Below, in pieces: positions 1-12,181 of a DNA stretch of 64,000 bases. The translations under genes and the position numbers were made by a program. Source of the stretch: Caenorhabditis elegans (Eukaryota; Nematoda; Chromadorea; Rhabditida; Rhabditidae). Where the stretch lies: NCBI RefSeq assembly GCF_000002985.6, contig NC_003281.10, positions 1-64,000 on the forward strand. Direction: 5' to 3'. The notes beneath the pieces were generated by a model, which was given only the letters and a program-made list of their open reading frames with translations, searched no databases and was not told the origin of the DNA. Position 1 is the first letter of the stretch. Each line of letters opens with the position of its first letter.

Positions 1-131
1 CCTAAGCCTAAGCCTAAGCCTAAGCCTAAGCCTAAGCCTAAGCCTAAGCCTAAGCCTAAGCCTAAGCCTAAGCCTAAGCCTAAGCCTAAGCCTAAGCCTA
101 AGCCTAAGCCTAAGCCTAAGCCTAAGCCTAA
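1..131. repeat. Telomere repeat array (CCTAAG)n
   Basis: About 22 uninterrupted hexamers CCTAAG, the C-rich strand of the nematode telomere repeat TTAGGC, run from the first base to 131 and then stop abruptly. A C-rich strand reading 5'->3' inward from the left edge is the orientation expected at a left chromosome end. The array is perfect, unlike internal telomere-like tracts, which are usually degenerate. The true telomere is probably longer than the part shown. Confidence 0.98.
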
Positions 132-210
132 AAGCGCGAAATCCTATGAAATTTCAAGGATTTATAACTTTTTGAGTCCGAAAAGAGTCGGAAATCAGAT
201 AAAAATAAAA

Positions 211-237
211 TCGGGCTTTTCGACCAAAATTAGGCCT
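211..237. repeat. Subtelomeric 27-bp direct repeat, copy 1
   Basis: A 27-base block ending in AAAATTAGGCCT is repeated exactly at 396-422, 185 bp away. It contains one TTAGGC telomere hexamer. Sequences around both copies share GAAAAG-rich words, suggesting a diverged tandem unit of about 185 bp. Confidence 0.8.
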
Positions 238-395
238 CGAAAAGTCTGAGAAAGCACGGAATCTATGGATTCACGGCTTTTTGATTCCGAAAAGGTTCGG
301 AAAGAGAAGAAAATCGATAAGAATCGATAAATTTGCAGAAGTATTGCAAATAAATTCCGATTTTCACTAGAATTGCGTCATTTGGGCGCAGAAAA

Positions 396-422
396 TCGGG
401 CTTTTCGACCAAAATTAGGCCT
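396..422. repeat. Subtelomeric 27-bp direct repeat, copy 2
   Basis: This is an exact second copy of the block at 211-237, again including a TTAGGC hexamer. The bases directly after it differ by one substitution from those after copy 1. Confidence 0.8.
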
Positions 423-1270
423 AGAAAAGCATGAAAGGGGTCCAAATTCTGAGATTTCGCAACAGTTTTTGGACAAGGTTATCCCGGAAATTAGCGGGAA
501 GCACTGAAGATCGAAAAACTGAAGATCTTGTCGTTGAGAATCGTTCAACAGCGTCAGTTACTACTGAAAAACTGATTTTTGAGCAGAAAATCTGCCGAAA
601 TGTCCGAAATCGGACGAAAATCAGTGGTTTTTTCGCCAGGAACTCGTAAACGAGCGGGAAAAAACACTAAAATAAAATACATAATCGACGACGGCGTCGA
701 AAAATGGACTTTGGAGGCGATTTTGAGATAAAAATCGCCTCTCTGAGACCGCGTCACCGCAACTCGTGCCTCCATCTGACTCAGGATCCGAATCCGGCTA
801 ACGAGTATACTCGAGCCGGTTCGGTCGATGCACCAATGTTGACACCCATGTTCTTCGGGGAGTCAGACCCGATAGGTAACAAACGTGCGGCTTACTTAAT
901 GACGCGCGGAGGATACGGAGCTAGTACGAGCGGTGCGACTGATGATGCATAGGGAATAACAGTACACAAGCTTGAATTAATCCAAGTTTATTATCGAATA
1001 AAAGGATTAATCAAAGAAAAAAGGAGGAAAGGGCGAGCTGCATTGGGAGACGACCTTCCTCGACGAGAGTTGTTGAAGAATTGAATGGATCGTAGGCCAG
1101 AGGCCTATAATAATTATTGTGTGGATTTACGGGCAACGACACTCCGGAGTAACGCTAGTTAGCGAAGGAGCGCGGTTGCATCTGAATAGCGCATATTGGC
1201 ACGTAATTCAAATTAGAAAAATTACTAAAATGATTTAATTAATATTTTTAATAGAACGAATGGAATATAA

Positions 1271-2917
1271 TCAGCAAATGGTACAAGCGGACGTCACAAC
1301 ACATTGCTTAATAATAAATTTCCAACTGAAACCAATAGATTCAGCCTTGACACAACTGATCAGAAACTTGTTATACATGTTAAAATACTCGAATTCATAT
1401 TCATCGCCACCAGAATAATTGGGTTTGAACACTCTTGCAACTTCAACTGAGATGGTACCGTAGATCCAGAAGATGCATTGTTGGAATGTACTTCTTCCCA
1501 AAAGGTTCTGAGATTTAATTGATTTTTAACCTGGGCCTAAAAGTCTCACTTACGTACATTTCTAATATTTAAGGCATTTAGTGCTGAGAAGTATTCGACA
1601 GTGGCCTCGATGTTTTCAAAGTGGAATAAATAGTGAATTGGAATAATGTTGAAATAATGACCAAAAACTTTACATTCTTTTGATTTTTTCCACTGATCCA
1701 TCCGAGTAAGCTGCTCAAAGTCATCGATTGTTTCAAGGCACCACAATTCAATACTTTTCAACTCTTGAGAATCGAAATAGGGCAGCGTAGATATAATATC
1801 ATTGGGTGACACAAAAATAATCGATAATTCCTTCACATGAATGCATTGCTTAGATCTGAGGATGTTCAGAAAATATGTGGTAACGTTAAGGTCTTGTTGA
1901 GTTTGTACAACAAATTCGAATTTCCTGACACGTCCCAGTAATATTCTCAAATCGTTGAAAGCTAGTTGCATGAAGTTATCTCTTCTGATTACTCTCTTTC
2001 TTCTGTGAGCCACAATCGAATTCCCGGCATTGGTGTAAATGATTTTCATTTTATCAATCCGCATTTCAACTCGACCATTGCATACCCAAAACGAGATAGA
2101 ATCAAAATTAATTCCATTTTGAACAACGGCAGCTCTCAGACTTTTACAAATTTTGAGGTGAGTGAGTCTGAAGAATAATAGCTTGGTTATGATTTTTCAA
2201 AGTTAGGGTACCGAAATCTTGGAAATATTTTTAATTGACTCCAAATTTTCCCCTGATTCCGAAAATCGATGTGAAAAAAATCAAAAAAAAAATTCCTGAT
2301 TTTATATTTAAGCTTGAAATCACGCATTTCATTTGCGCCCCGGTCTCTTTTTCAAATTCGCGCCCTAATAAATTTGCATTGGAGCGCACTTGCATCGTGT
2401 CATTTTCTTCGTTTTTTTCATTTATTTTAGCAGAATTCAATGTTTTAAACCAGTTTTATTCATTTGTGGAGAGTTTTTATCGGTTTTTTTTTGACTAAAA
2501 TGAAAAAAGGGTCCAAATGAAAATCGAGATGAGCTAAGTCAAGCTTAAATATAAACCAGGGAAATTTTTTGATTTTTTTTTTCACTTTGATATTCGGAAT
2601 CATGGGAAAGTTGGGAGTCAATTAAAAATATTTCCCAGATTTTGGTACCCCACCTTTAAATCAAAATAAAATCAACTAACTGATCCACTGGCTTTAGCTT
2701 TTCCAATACTTGACCAAGGATCTCTGTGGGCATATCGGAAAGAGTAGGGGAAATGTGATCCTGGCTGTAACAATCAAATTGCCATTAACCCAGTATTTCA
2801 ACAAAAAAAAACTCACAAATTCATATATCGCACAAAATTAATTGCCCACCATTTGTCAAGTTCAGCTCCACGTTCTTCAGTCAGAGCACGTCGGGCTTCT
2901 CGGCTGATTGTTACCAT
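1271..2917 (-). CDS. FBXA family protein (F-box + FTH/DUF38 domain)
   Basis: Four exons on the minus strand: 2817-2917, 2681-2764, 1558-2167 and 1271-1507, giving about 343 residues with matching phases (2, 2, 0). The start ATG opens MVTISREARRALTEERGAEL. Exon 2 carries the F-box core (LSDMPTEILGQVLEKLKPVD). Exon 3 starts with LTHLKICKSLRAAV and runs into the FTH region. Exon 4 holds the typical FTH end (SVEVARVFKPNYSGG). FBXA proteins are F-box adaptors thought to bring substrates to SCF ubiquitin ligases; the target here is unknown. Intron 2 uses a weak donor (CA|GTTAGT) and contains a 446-bp inverted-repeat element. The gene lies head-to-head with a decayed paralogue at 3299-4137. Exon 4 boundaries could be off by one base. 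Confidence 0.82.
2206..2651. mobile_element. Inverted-repeat (MITE-like) element in FBXA intron 2
   Basis: The left end GGGTACCGAAATCTTGGAAA is mirrored by TTTCCCAGATTTTGGTACCC at the right end, and the arms continue inward through matching blocks (GACTCCAAATTTTCCCCTGA / the complementary CAT-GGGAAAGTTGGGAGTC). It encodes no transposase, so it would be non-autonomous. A second member lies at 36448-36970. It sits wholly within intron 2 of the minus-strand FBXA gene. Confidence 0.85.
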
Positions 2918-3298
2918 TTTCAAAAGATATAATTTCTTTAACACAGAAGTTAAATAAAATATGTCCGATAGCAAAAAGTAGATGTGAATGAATTGAAGAA
3001 GAACTGAGAAATAGCTAAATATCTATGTCTTAATTTTCATAGAGTTTCATTGTCAGATACTACAATGTTACTATTGAGAAAAATGTCAAACTGATAAGAA
3101 TAGCAGCCAGCTTAAAATGAAAATTTGATAAGAAATTGCTGTCTTAATATTAATTATATTGTCGTCAACAAACAGAATTTTCACTTGCTAGTTGTTAGTT
3201 TAAATTATATTTTGATACCGAAAAGTGTTTGAAAATGGGGGGAAACTAGAAAATAAAGTTTTCTACATATTCCATATTTTCAGAATTGATTTCAAGAT

Positions 3299-4137
3299 AT
3301 GTCGGAAACAAGCCAAGAAGCTCGACGTGCACTGACGGAAGAACGGGGAAAGGTGCTTGACAAATGGTGGGCAATTAATAATTTGAGATTCATGAAATTG
3401 TGAGTTTTTTGGAAATACTGGCTTATTGGCAATTTGATCGTTACAGTCAGGATCCCATCTCCCCCACGCTTTCCGATATGCCCTCAGAGATTCTTGTTCA
3501 AGTTTTTGAAAAATTTGATTCTATAGAACATTAAGTTGCTTTGACTTTTACAACAAAAATATTCGGTATAAAAATGTTCTGACTTATTTGTCGAAAAGTT
3601 TGTCGAAGTCTGAAGCCCGCCGTGGAAAAAATTGAAATTCATTTTGATTCTATTTCGTTTGAAGTATTTAATAAAAATGTTATTATGAAATTGGATGGAT
3701 TAAAAATTCTCTACAATGATGTCGCAAATGGTGCTTCTATAGTGGCTTACAATAACAAGGAAGCAATGATCAAAGGAGAAAACTTCCTGAAACTAGCTTT
3801 CAATGATTTGGGAATACTACTGGAACGTGTGAGGAAATTCAAATTTAAAATCTATGGAGACGATGTACATGCCATTGCCACATTTCTTTTAAATGCTCTC
3901 AAAGCTGATCAGTGTGTTCACGTAAAGAAAGTAGTGCTTTTTTACGTGCCACTCATTGATATTTGCTCAATTCTCTCGTATTTTGATTCTGAAATGTTGG
4001 AAAGAATTGACTTGCGTTGTAATGATACAAACGCTCATTTTGAACAACTTGCTCAAAAAAAATTCCAACGAACAAAATGTGTAGAACTTTACAAACTTTT
4101 TAATAAAGATTTCCAAATTTTTATACAGATTCACTAA
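3299..4137 (+). pseudogene. FBXA-like pseudogene, paralogue of the minus-strand neighbour
   Basis: The start reads MSETSQEARRALTEERGKVL (exon 1, 3299-3399), the F-box part is at 3447-3534, and the FTH part runs from about 3582 to 4137. It matches the gene at 1271-2917 along its length. In the intact copy the F-box exon ends CA|GTTAGT; here the aligned bases are CATTAAGT, destroying the donor and making an in-frame TAA at 3532-3534. The acceptor TTCAG|A is TTCTG|A here. The frame stops at 4135-4137 before the conserved FTH end seen in exon 4 of the paralogue. Two lost splice sites, a premature stop and a missing 3' end make a functional full-length product unlikely, though the 3' part keeps a long open frame. 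Confidence 0.8.
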
Positions 4138-7087
4138 ATTTCCAGAGTTTTCCCACAAACCGACACACAGACCGACCTGGTAGTGGAGAGGACAACATCT
4201 TTATTCAATCCAGTCAGTGAAGTGGAATTAAACTGGGCTTCAAGGAAGAAATGGCACAACGGAAAAGGTCGGGAGAAAAACCAAAAGTCGGAAAAATATT
4301 TTTTATTGAGATATAATTTTTTTTGGTAGAAACATTTTTCTTCGAATTTAAATTATATTTCGCGCCAAAAATAAGATTAAAAACCAAAAAAAAATCCGAG
4401 TGTGGAGAAGTATTTTCGAAAATATTCCTCTAATAATACCCTTTAACAAGGGCTATAATAATGGAATTTCGGGTGCTTGAAAATGAGTTTTTTGAGATTA
4501 GAAGTATGAATTTTTGTGTCTGGTGTTAAGTTATTTAAGTTATATTGAATGGAAATTTTAAAAAAATTCTGAAAAAATATTTATAATTGTTATTTGAAGC
4601 TACTATTTCACCTGGAAACTTCTAGAATTTCCAATTTTTTTAAAAATTTTTTAAAAATTTTTTTATTTTCAATATTTTTCACATATGATACAATTTATTA
4701 TGAGATTTTCGGAATTTTTTAAGTGAAGTTTTTCCCTAAAGTTTTCAAAATTGACTCGAATTTTCTGGAATTTTTTTTTTCAAAAGAAACACAGCTTTTG
4801 TTTAATTTCCAGTTAATTTTTAGCTTTAACATTAAAAAAAATTTCTTTCATTTTTAACAAAAATTCCCCTTCTTATTTTAGAATTCAAAGCCAAAAACCT
4901 TCAAATTCAATTTTATCTAAAACCTCCTCAAATTCGAAAAAGTGTGAGAGAGATACGCGAGCTACGAAAAAGAGCAAAAATCTGAGTTTTTGAGCACTTC
5001 TAATCAGAAGGAGTGCTCTTTTTTTTTGAAAATTTGAAGAAAAAAAATTTAATTTATAAAATTAAATAATTTTTTTTCTTATTTTGAAACTTATTATTTT
5101 AAAATTTTATTTTAAAAAACCACTACAAAAAGGGTTTTAAGTCCCAATTCTTCTACTTTTCAGTTTTTTTTGTTGTTTTCTCATTTCAGAGACGGATTTG
5201 TGTAATTTCATTTATTTTAAAACCTAGAAAAATTCCATTTTTAGAACAGATGCATTTTTCTGAAAAAAAAAATCTGAAATGTCAAATTTTTTCGAAAAAA
5301 AAATTATTGATCCAAAAAAAAATTGTTTTTTTGGATTTGTAAAAAAAAAATAAAAGTGTACTTTTTTTACATATATTATTCCAGGGTCCTCTAATCGGCC
5401 TTATGGCCTAATCGGTTTTCAGAAACGGAACACCACCCATATCTTATTTTCTTTCTTCCTAGATGCGAAAACTTAGAATATATTGACAAATTATATTAGG
5501 AAATAATATCTGACATAATATCCTGTTTTATTAATTTATCATTATTAGTAATATTATAAGGTGTTCTTCCTTTTCTTGATCAAAAATTATTTTTATTAAA
5601 AAACAAATATTTTTGGCAATTTATTTTTTTTTAAATCTCATATTCATTTTTTGGAAATTTTCAAATCCTTGTAGTTTTTTTCATTTTCCAACATTTTGAA
5701 GTCAATTTCAAAAAAAAAAAACTGAAAAAAAACTAAAAAATTTGAATTTACACAAAACTTGTCGGCACTCCAAATTTACAAAAAAAAGTTTTCTGGATTT
5801 TTTTTTCATATTTCAAAACCCTTCAACTTTGTCAATTTTCAACATTTTTAACAAATTTAAAATATTACTTTTGCCAAAATATTTCAGTTTAGCGAAATAA
5901 TGTGTGAAATTTTGATGATCCTCTAAGCCACCGTACCCCAGGATTTTTCGTGGTGGGATCCAAAATTTCCAAACAAATTTTTAAAAATCTTTTTGCAGCT
6001 TGCTCAACATTTCCAAAAATTTGCAGAAAATCTTTGTTTTCAACAAATTTGTAGCAAAATTCAAAATTCTGAGTAGAATTTTTAATTGTTTTGTTTTTCT
6101 CACTTCCCCCTCCCCCCCCCCTTACCAAAAAAGTGTCAATGGCCCAAAATTGTGCATGTTTTTGAGCATTTCAATCAAATTATGTGCTCTTCATGGCGAC
6201 TTCTAGACACATATCTTTTTCATACTCAATCTCTTTTTTCGTCACTGGAGGTTATAGTTAGTCATAGAATTTATTTGGCAGTTTATCAAATTTTTTCTAA
6301 CGATTTTTTTTTCAAAATGTCATAGTTATGTCAACTTTTGGTGTTTTATGTGATTTTTAATCTACAAAAATAGATTATTTTTTAATTAAAAATTTAAAAA
6401 TTTTGAATCCAGAAAATATCACAGAACCACAAACTCGGCTGGATTCAAATTACAAAAAAATAATTTTTTGTAAAATTTTTTGAATTTTCAAAATCTTACA
6501 ACTTTGTCAATTTTTGAATTTGTAGGTTAATTTTTCATGTAAAATGTTCTGAAATATGTATTTTTATCAATCAATTTTTCAAACTTTGCTAGATTGCAAA
6601 ATCTACAGTACCCCAAGACTTTTCGCGGCAAGACCAAACATTACAAAATATTTCACATAAACTTTTGCCCAATTTTTTTGGTGGTTTTTAATGTTTTCAA
6701 AAAAATTTTTAGCATCTGAATCATTGCACTTTAATCTGTGACGTTCTTTCAAAAAAAAAAACCAAAAAAAAAAAAAAAAAAAAGTGAAATGTAGTCGTGA
6801 GTACATTTCCCCCAGTAGGCAGGCACTCTCACTTCTGATCTTGATTTACGACCTGATTTTGTGAAGATTTCACTTTTTATGGGAGTTTTTTGGGTGCCGG
6901 AGCTTACTTTTGTGCTCTGGTTTTTTAGAAAAAAAGTTTCGGAAATTTTTTTTCGAAAAAAAAAATAATTTTTTCACCAAAAAAATCCCAGCTTAATTTT
7001 TTTTTGGTGGCTGAAATTTTTTTATTAAGCAGACCCCCTTCCCCTTAAAATGACAAAAAAAACAAAGAAAATTTAGGGGGGTCTGGT

Positions 7088-7105
7088 CCCCCCCCCCCCC
7101 CCCCC
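7088..7105. repeat. 18-base C tract (G tract on the minus strand)
   Basis: Eighteen consecutive C residues are followed by GCC. Long G tracts can form G-quadruplexes; in C. elegans such tracts are protected from deletion by the helicase DOG-1 (established knowledge). Confidence 0.95.
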
Positions 7106-8164
7106 GCCTAAAAAAAATTTCAGGCGGGCTATAGTGGGACGGCGGCCGTCCCCACATCTCTCCAAGTGGTGTGTATAAGACACCCCACATCTTGTGCATT
7201 CCTTCTTCTACACTACAAATCTTCCTTTTCCGCAATTGATTCAGCATTTGTTTTTCCTACTGAAATTTGTTCGGGGAACAGATTTTTGAGTGAAAATTTC
7301 TTTTTCACATGCATGTTTTCGCCACGTGGTTAGGATTAGTATTTCAATAATGTCAAAAATAGGATTTTAGCTCTTTCTGAAAAGTATAAAATTGCCCAGA
7401 CCCCGCCCCTTTCTTGGTGCAAAAGTTGAAATTTCAAAATTCTCAAGAAAAACCTTTTTTTTTAAGATTTTTTATTTTTCAAAATTTTCAAAATTTTCGT
7501 AAATTGTTAAATTATTACCTTTTTTTATTATAGAGCAAGTTAACAAAAAAACAATTTAATTGTCTAGGCTCCGCCCATTTCTTGGTTAAAAAAAGGAAAA
7601 TTCCTATAATCTCGGCATTTTTTTTTTTGAAAATGTTTAATTTAAAAAGAAAATTTCAAATATTTGCTACCTGCCACCATTTTATTTTTATTGAAAATTT
7701 TTCAATTTTCAAAAAAAAAAAAAAAATATTTTTTAATTTTTCAGACTAAAAAACTAAAATCAAAAAATTCCTAAAATCCCAAACATTCGTTCCGTTTAAA
7801 AAACACCCCAGATGCGTCATAAATATTTTTTTTCGTAAAGCTGATTATATTTTTGTTTTTGGCACCAAAGGAAAAATAATAATAAATCATTATTTTCCTT
7901 ATTATTTTTTTTTAAGATGTTATAATCTCAAGGGAAAATGTCAAAAATCATACAAATTCGAAGCGGTATTGTACGATCAAGCTGTTATTCACACTTTTTC
8001 ATCTCAATTTTTTTCAATTTTTAATAAAATTTTTGCTCCGCGAGCCTAATATCTCATGTCTGATCCTTTAAGATTGTGGGCGGGTGGTGCGCGGGGTACT
8101 TAAAGATCTCCCTACTTGACTTTTCCCCTTTGAATTTTACGAGAAAACGACAAGCAAAAAAGTT

Positions 8165-8240
8165 TTGACCTTGCACGGAATTGAACCCGTGACTTGTTTT
8201 TCAGTAGTCGAACTTGTTATCTGTTGAGCTACCTGGGTAT
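8165..8240 (-). repeat. Degenerate tRNA-like sequence
   Basis: On the minus strand the segment reads TAGCTCAACAGATAACAAG, like a tRNA D arm/A box, and about 35 bases later GGGTTCAATTCCGTG, like a T arm/B box. The T stem has an extra G and no convincing acceptor stem or anticodon arm is present, so it looks like a tRNA-derived repeat or dead tRNA. A related sequence lies at about 9800-9870. Confidence 0.55.
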
Positions 8241-8299
8241 TTTACCTTGAGCCATTATAAATGGCACTGGCACAAAACTATTGCACAATTTTTGACTCG

Positions 8300-8530
8300 C
8301 AAATTGTAGAGCTTGAAATTTTGGGTATTCTAGAATTTTGAATTTTTCAAATTGACCTAGTTGGAGGAGAGTTACACCATTTCAAAGTTTTGCTGCGAGA
8401 GAGTGTGAGGGAGGGGAGACCTCAGCCACACTATCTCGCCTCTTAAACTTAAATACAGCGTAACGCTGCGGAAACTGGGCCAATTTGAAAAATTAAAAAT
8501 GCTAAAATGTGTAGAATTTCGTTTTCTACA
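8300..8530. repeat. GA-rich snap-back palindrome (family A), copy 1
   Basis: This is a diverged member with a core of GAGAGAGTGTGAGGGAGGGG mirrored by CACACTATCTCGCC. It is flanked by the family's outer words (TTGTAGAGCTTGAAATTTT and TGTGTAGAATTTCG). Confidence 0.75.
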
Positions 8531-8855
8531 TTATTTGTTCAAATCTAAAATATTTTTGATTTTTTTTCTTTTCAATTTTTGAACCAGAAAGATTGCAGTT
8601 ATTCTACTTTGAATTTCTCATTCCGATTTCTGATGCCTAACATCATTTTGTCCCAGAAATCACATTTATCCTCACACTTTGTATTTTTATCCCGTCATCG
8701 GGAGCCACTGAGTCAGATTTAAATGTCTACAAAATTTCAGATCAAAGCCATTTATATATTTAAATTTTTGCTGAAAATCGCTTATTTTTGGAAAAATCTC
8801 TCCAAAAAATTGGTAACGAAAATTGTTTTTAATTTTCTTTTTTTTCAGGTCACAA

Positions 8856-11800
8856 ATGACTACTGATATTATATCAGTAGCTCAACATGTTATCACAACG
8901 TCGTACATAACTGTTATCTTATTTGGAAATATTGGAAATGTGTGGGTCTCCTGGAAGGTAAGAATTGCAAACATTTTTTTGGTCCCACCACGAAAACTTC
9001 TGGGGTACTGTAGCTTTTTGTAGCATCTAAAACTATAGATCTTAAAAAAATGAGAAACTTACATTATTTTGAAGTTTCAAAAAAAATCCAAAAATTTATT
9101 TTTTCGATTTGGAGTCACACCACAAAGCTCATGGGGTACTGAGTATTTTATTCAAATATTTTTGGAGCACAATTTTGTAAGTTTGAGCTCAAACTGGGTA
9201 AAAAATGAGCCAAACAGCCATAAAATTAACAAAGTTACATTCTCAATGCCAAAATCAAGATTTTTCAGGTCGGAATCGTATTTGTATTTGATAAATCATC
9301 TCTGGTACCCCGAAACATTGTGATGCTCATTTTGTTCATTTGCGTCGCCGATCTCCTGGTACTTCTACACCTCACACTTTTCGTGCACTTCCAGTTCGAG
9401 AAGCAGTGGATTTTTGGGAACATCGTCTGTAAGGTAGGGTTCGAAAAAATTGTGAAATAAATTCAAATTTTTATGCATTCGATAGAAAATTAAATTCTGC
9501 ACACTTTAACATTTTTAAAAACTTTAAAAACGGCCCTCTCAGTGGAGTTATGACCTCATAAAGTTTTAGCGACGAGAGTGTGTGGGGTGAGGCGAGACGC
9601 AGCGCACTGTCTGCGTCTCCTCTCTCCCCACACTCTCTCGCCGCGTAAACTTTGAAGCCTTGTATCTTTCTAGGAAGAAGAGTTATGAAAAAGTTGTCAA
9701 CTAAGAAATTGTGTAGAATTTTCAGCTCTATAATATAATTTCAAAAAACTTTTTTTTATAGATTCCCACTAGAAAATTGAGGCGGTTTTCAGTTTGAGTT
9801 TGAATGGCTCAACAGGTAACACGTTTGTTTTTCTTAAAATAGGTCACAGGTTCAATCTTCGCACCTCCCATTATTTTTTGTTTCAGTCATTCTACTGCAT
9901 CGAGGTGGTCAACAAACTCATCATCCCATTGGCTCTTCTCCGTATCAGCAGGGAGTCTTACGAATCTGTTCGAATGACGTCACACAAATGCTCCAAAAAG
10001 AGGCGGAGCATATGGAATATTGTATTTCAGCTGTACTCTGTTATGGCGTTGATTGCAGTCGGAGTTTTGACGGTGAGATTTTTTTCTGATTTTTCTTTTG
10101 ATACTCAAAAATTGTAGAGCTTGAAGTTCTACTCATTTTCTTATTTTTCAAAACTTTGATAGCTTCACTCCCCGCAGAGATATCCCGCTTTGAAGGTTTA
10201 GCGGCTAGAGAGTGTGGCGGCGGGGAGACGCAGTGCGCTCTGCGTCTCCCCCTACCCCACGCTCTCTCGCTGGTAAAACTTTGAATGGGCATAACTCCGC
10301 GGGGAGTGGAGCTACAAAGAAACTTCCAACTACAAAAATGATCAGAATTCAATTTTCTATTCAGATATCCGTACTAATTTTTGCGGAAACTCGAACTTAC
10401 GAAATTCCACGACACGGAGAGCTCACTGCAGTCACCATGTGCATTTTCCACCCTCCTCATCCATATGGTAACAAAGTTTCACTAAGTTTTGGCAATTTTT
10501 AATTTTTTTTTTCAGCAATGGTGTTCAATATCTTAGCGTTTGTGTTTGGCTACGGATTCACTAGCGCTGCCTACATGTACTTTTATTTGAGGGTCCCCAT
10601 GATCTTGAAGAGGAGATATTCGTCTATTAAAACTACTAGTAGTGAGTTTTTTTTCTGTTTTTTTAGAATAGAAATTTGGGTGAAATTTTTATTATTTATG
10701 TTGAAAAAAAATTTTGAAAAAAAATTTCAAAAAAATTAATAAATTTTTTCAATCGATTTTTTTGCAATTTTATTGATATTTTCTCACAATTTTTAGGTAA
10801 TTCTACACGATTTAATCACCAATCAATACTAAAAATCCGCCATACCGTAAACGCTTTCGTGGTGGTCTATATGGCCTGTTGGACCCCCTACTGGGCTCTT
10901 TTCTGGCTTTTCTTCACATTTCCCCCGTCGAATAATTGGATGGTGATCATATCTCAAATGGCTCACCTGCTACCGTACATCTCGTGTGCCGCCTATCCGA
11001 TTATCCTAACTTTTATCAATAAGGGAATCCGCAACGCCCACTCGACTATTATGACGAGCCAGAGGAAGAAGCTGATGACTATAAGAGCGGGGGCTTATCA
11101 GGTTGGTGATTGGAAACATAAAATTTTAAAAATTGAATGTTTAAGTAGTTAAGAGCACAAAAATTTTTGATTTTTAATAAAAAAAATTATTATTTTTTCG
11201 GTAAATTGAAAGTTTTTAGGCTCTACCCACTTTAAAAAAAATTTCAGCCTCAAAGTTTTTTTCTGAAAAATATTCTGAAAACTATTCTCTAACTAACTAA
11301 TTTTGAATTTTGGAAAAAAATCCATTTTTAGATTAATTACAAATCGCAAGTTAGGCCCACTTTTTGACTTTTTTTGGAATTTTTCATCGAATTTTTTCTG
11401 AAAATAAATTTTTTTTTCAGACCTTGCTACCTGAGCCTGTAGTATGTGAAAACTGAGCTTTGATTTTTTATTCAAATCCCTTAAATTAGGCTCCGCCCAC
11501 TTTAAACATTTTTGGGATTTTTGAGCAAATTTAAAAAAAAAAATTTTTTCGACTGGAAGTTTGTAGACCCTATTTTATAGATTTTTTAAATTGAAAATTT
11601 TGTGATATGTTTATAAAATAAATTTACAATTTCTGAAAATAATTTTTTTTTACAAATAAAAATTTCAAATTTAGCTACGCCCACTAAAATCTTATTTCCA
11701 GATGATAACTGCACAGCTCGGGTTTGTGCAAACTTGGCTCCGCGACGACAATACTCTTGCTCCAACACTAATCAGGCCGCGGTGGAGCTCCTCCGGCAGT

Positions 11801-11881
11801 GTAGTGCCTACCGAAATCCACGTGGAAAGTGTGGTGGAGGACGAGGAGACGGAGCCGGCGGCTCCGCAAATTTACTTGTAA
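8856..11881 (+). CDS. Rhodopsin-family (class A) GPCR, probably a neuropeptide receptor
   Basis: Seven exons with consistent phases: 8856-8957, 9269-9433, 9887-10072, 10365-10467, 10516-10641, 10797-11101 and 11702-11881, about 388 residues. TM1 holds GNIGNVWV, TM2 has the LxxxD-type motif ICVADLLVLLHL, and ECL1/TM3 has KQWIFGNIVCK with the conserved Trp and Cys. TM3 ends in LLRISRESY in place of a classic DRY. TM6 carries FVVVYMACWTPYW and TM7 AAYPIILTFINKGIR, an NPxxY-like variant. A basic third loop and an acidic C-tail ending APQIYL follow. The protein should sit in the plasma membrane and couple ligand binding to G proteins. The ligand cannot be told from sequence. Introns 2 and 3 contain palindromes and a tRNA-like repeat. 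A poly(A) signal is at 11939. Confidence 0.9.
9480..9735. repeat. GA-rich palindrome (family A), copy 2, in GPCR intron 2
   Basis: The core GAGAGTGTGTGGGGTGAGGC is mirrored by CCCCACACTCTCTCGCCGCG around a short spacer. The flanks carry the word GTGTAGAATTTTCAGCTCTA. Confidence 0.85.
9800..9870 (+). repeat. Degenerate tRNA-like sequence in GPCR intron 2
   Basis: ATGGCTCAACAGGTAACACG resembles an A box and GTCACAGGTTCAATCTTCGC a B box, 40 bases apart. It resembles the minus-strand element at 8165-8240. The acceptor stem does not close, so it is not a functional tRNA. Confidence 0.5.
10105..10360. repeat. GA-rich palindrome (family A), copy 3, filling GPCR intron 3
   Basis: Arms around GAGAGTGTGGCGGCGGGGAG / CCCCACGCTCTCTCGCTGG occupy nearly the whole 292-base intron between 10073 and 10364. 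Confidence 0.85.
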
Positions 11882-11938
11882 CTTTGAAAATATTAATGCA
11901 TGGAAATTGTACTAAAACAGAAAACGAGTTTGAGTTGT

Positions 11939-11944
11939 AATAAA
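11939..11944 (+). terminator. Poly(A) signal of the GPCR gene
   Basis: AATAAA lies 58 bases past the stop codon. The remaining 240 bases to the convergent nuclear receptor gene are AT-rich without other features. Confidence 0.7.
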
Positions 11945-12181
11945 TTATTAATTTTTTAAACTTTTTTTCCCAACATTTTTCAATTTTTTTGGGTCCCAGG
12001 GGGAAAATTGATGGGTATGCTGTAGATATAATTTTTTCGCACATTTTTGCAAAAAATGAGCAAAAAATCTTAAAAATGACTAAAGTTATAATTTTTTGAA
12101 ATTTGAAAAAAAAAAAACGAAAAAAAAATTTTTTTTCAAAAAGTTATAAAATTCTAAAATTTTAAAAAGCCCAAAAATTCA

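Larger units (their letters stand above)
132..1270. other. Subtelomeric region without a supportable gene
   Basis: This stretch holds an exact 27-bp direct repeat (listed separately) and short chance open frames. From about 955 to 1200 there is a purine tract (AAAAAAGGAGGAAAGGG) followed by a GC-richer segment. That could be the remnant of a retroelement 3' end, but no reverse transcriptase, integrase or paired terminal repeat is visible. I see no splice-consistent coding exons. Confidence 0.6.
4138..8855. other. Gene-free AT-rich intergenic region
   Basis: This 4.7-kb stretch is dominated by A and T homopolymer runs with no exon-like frames. It contains an 18-base C tract at 7088-7105, scattered CTCCGCCCA motifs (7384-7390, 7570-7580), a tRNA-like remnant near 8165-8240 and a GA-rich palindrome at 8300-8530. 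The last few hundred bases should include the promoter of the GPCR gene, but no clear control element is visible. Confidence 0.6.

Noticed and set aside
704..952. 82-residue plus-strand frame near the telomere, considered as a retroelement gag/pol end
   Set aside because: No zinc knuckle, protease, RT or integrase motif, and no paired long terminal repeat; only a purine tract supports it.
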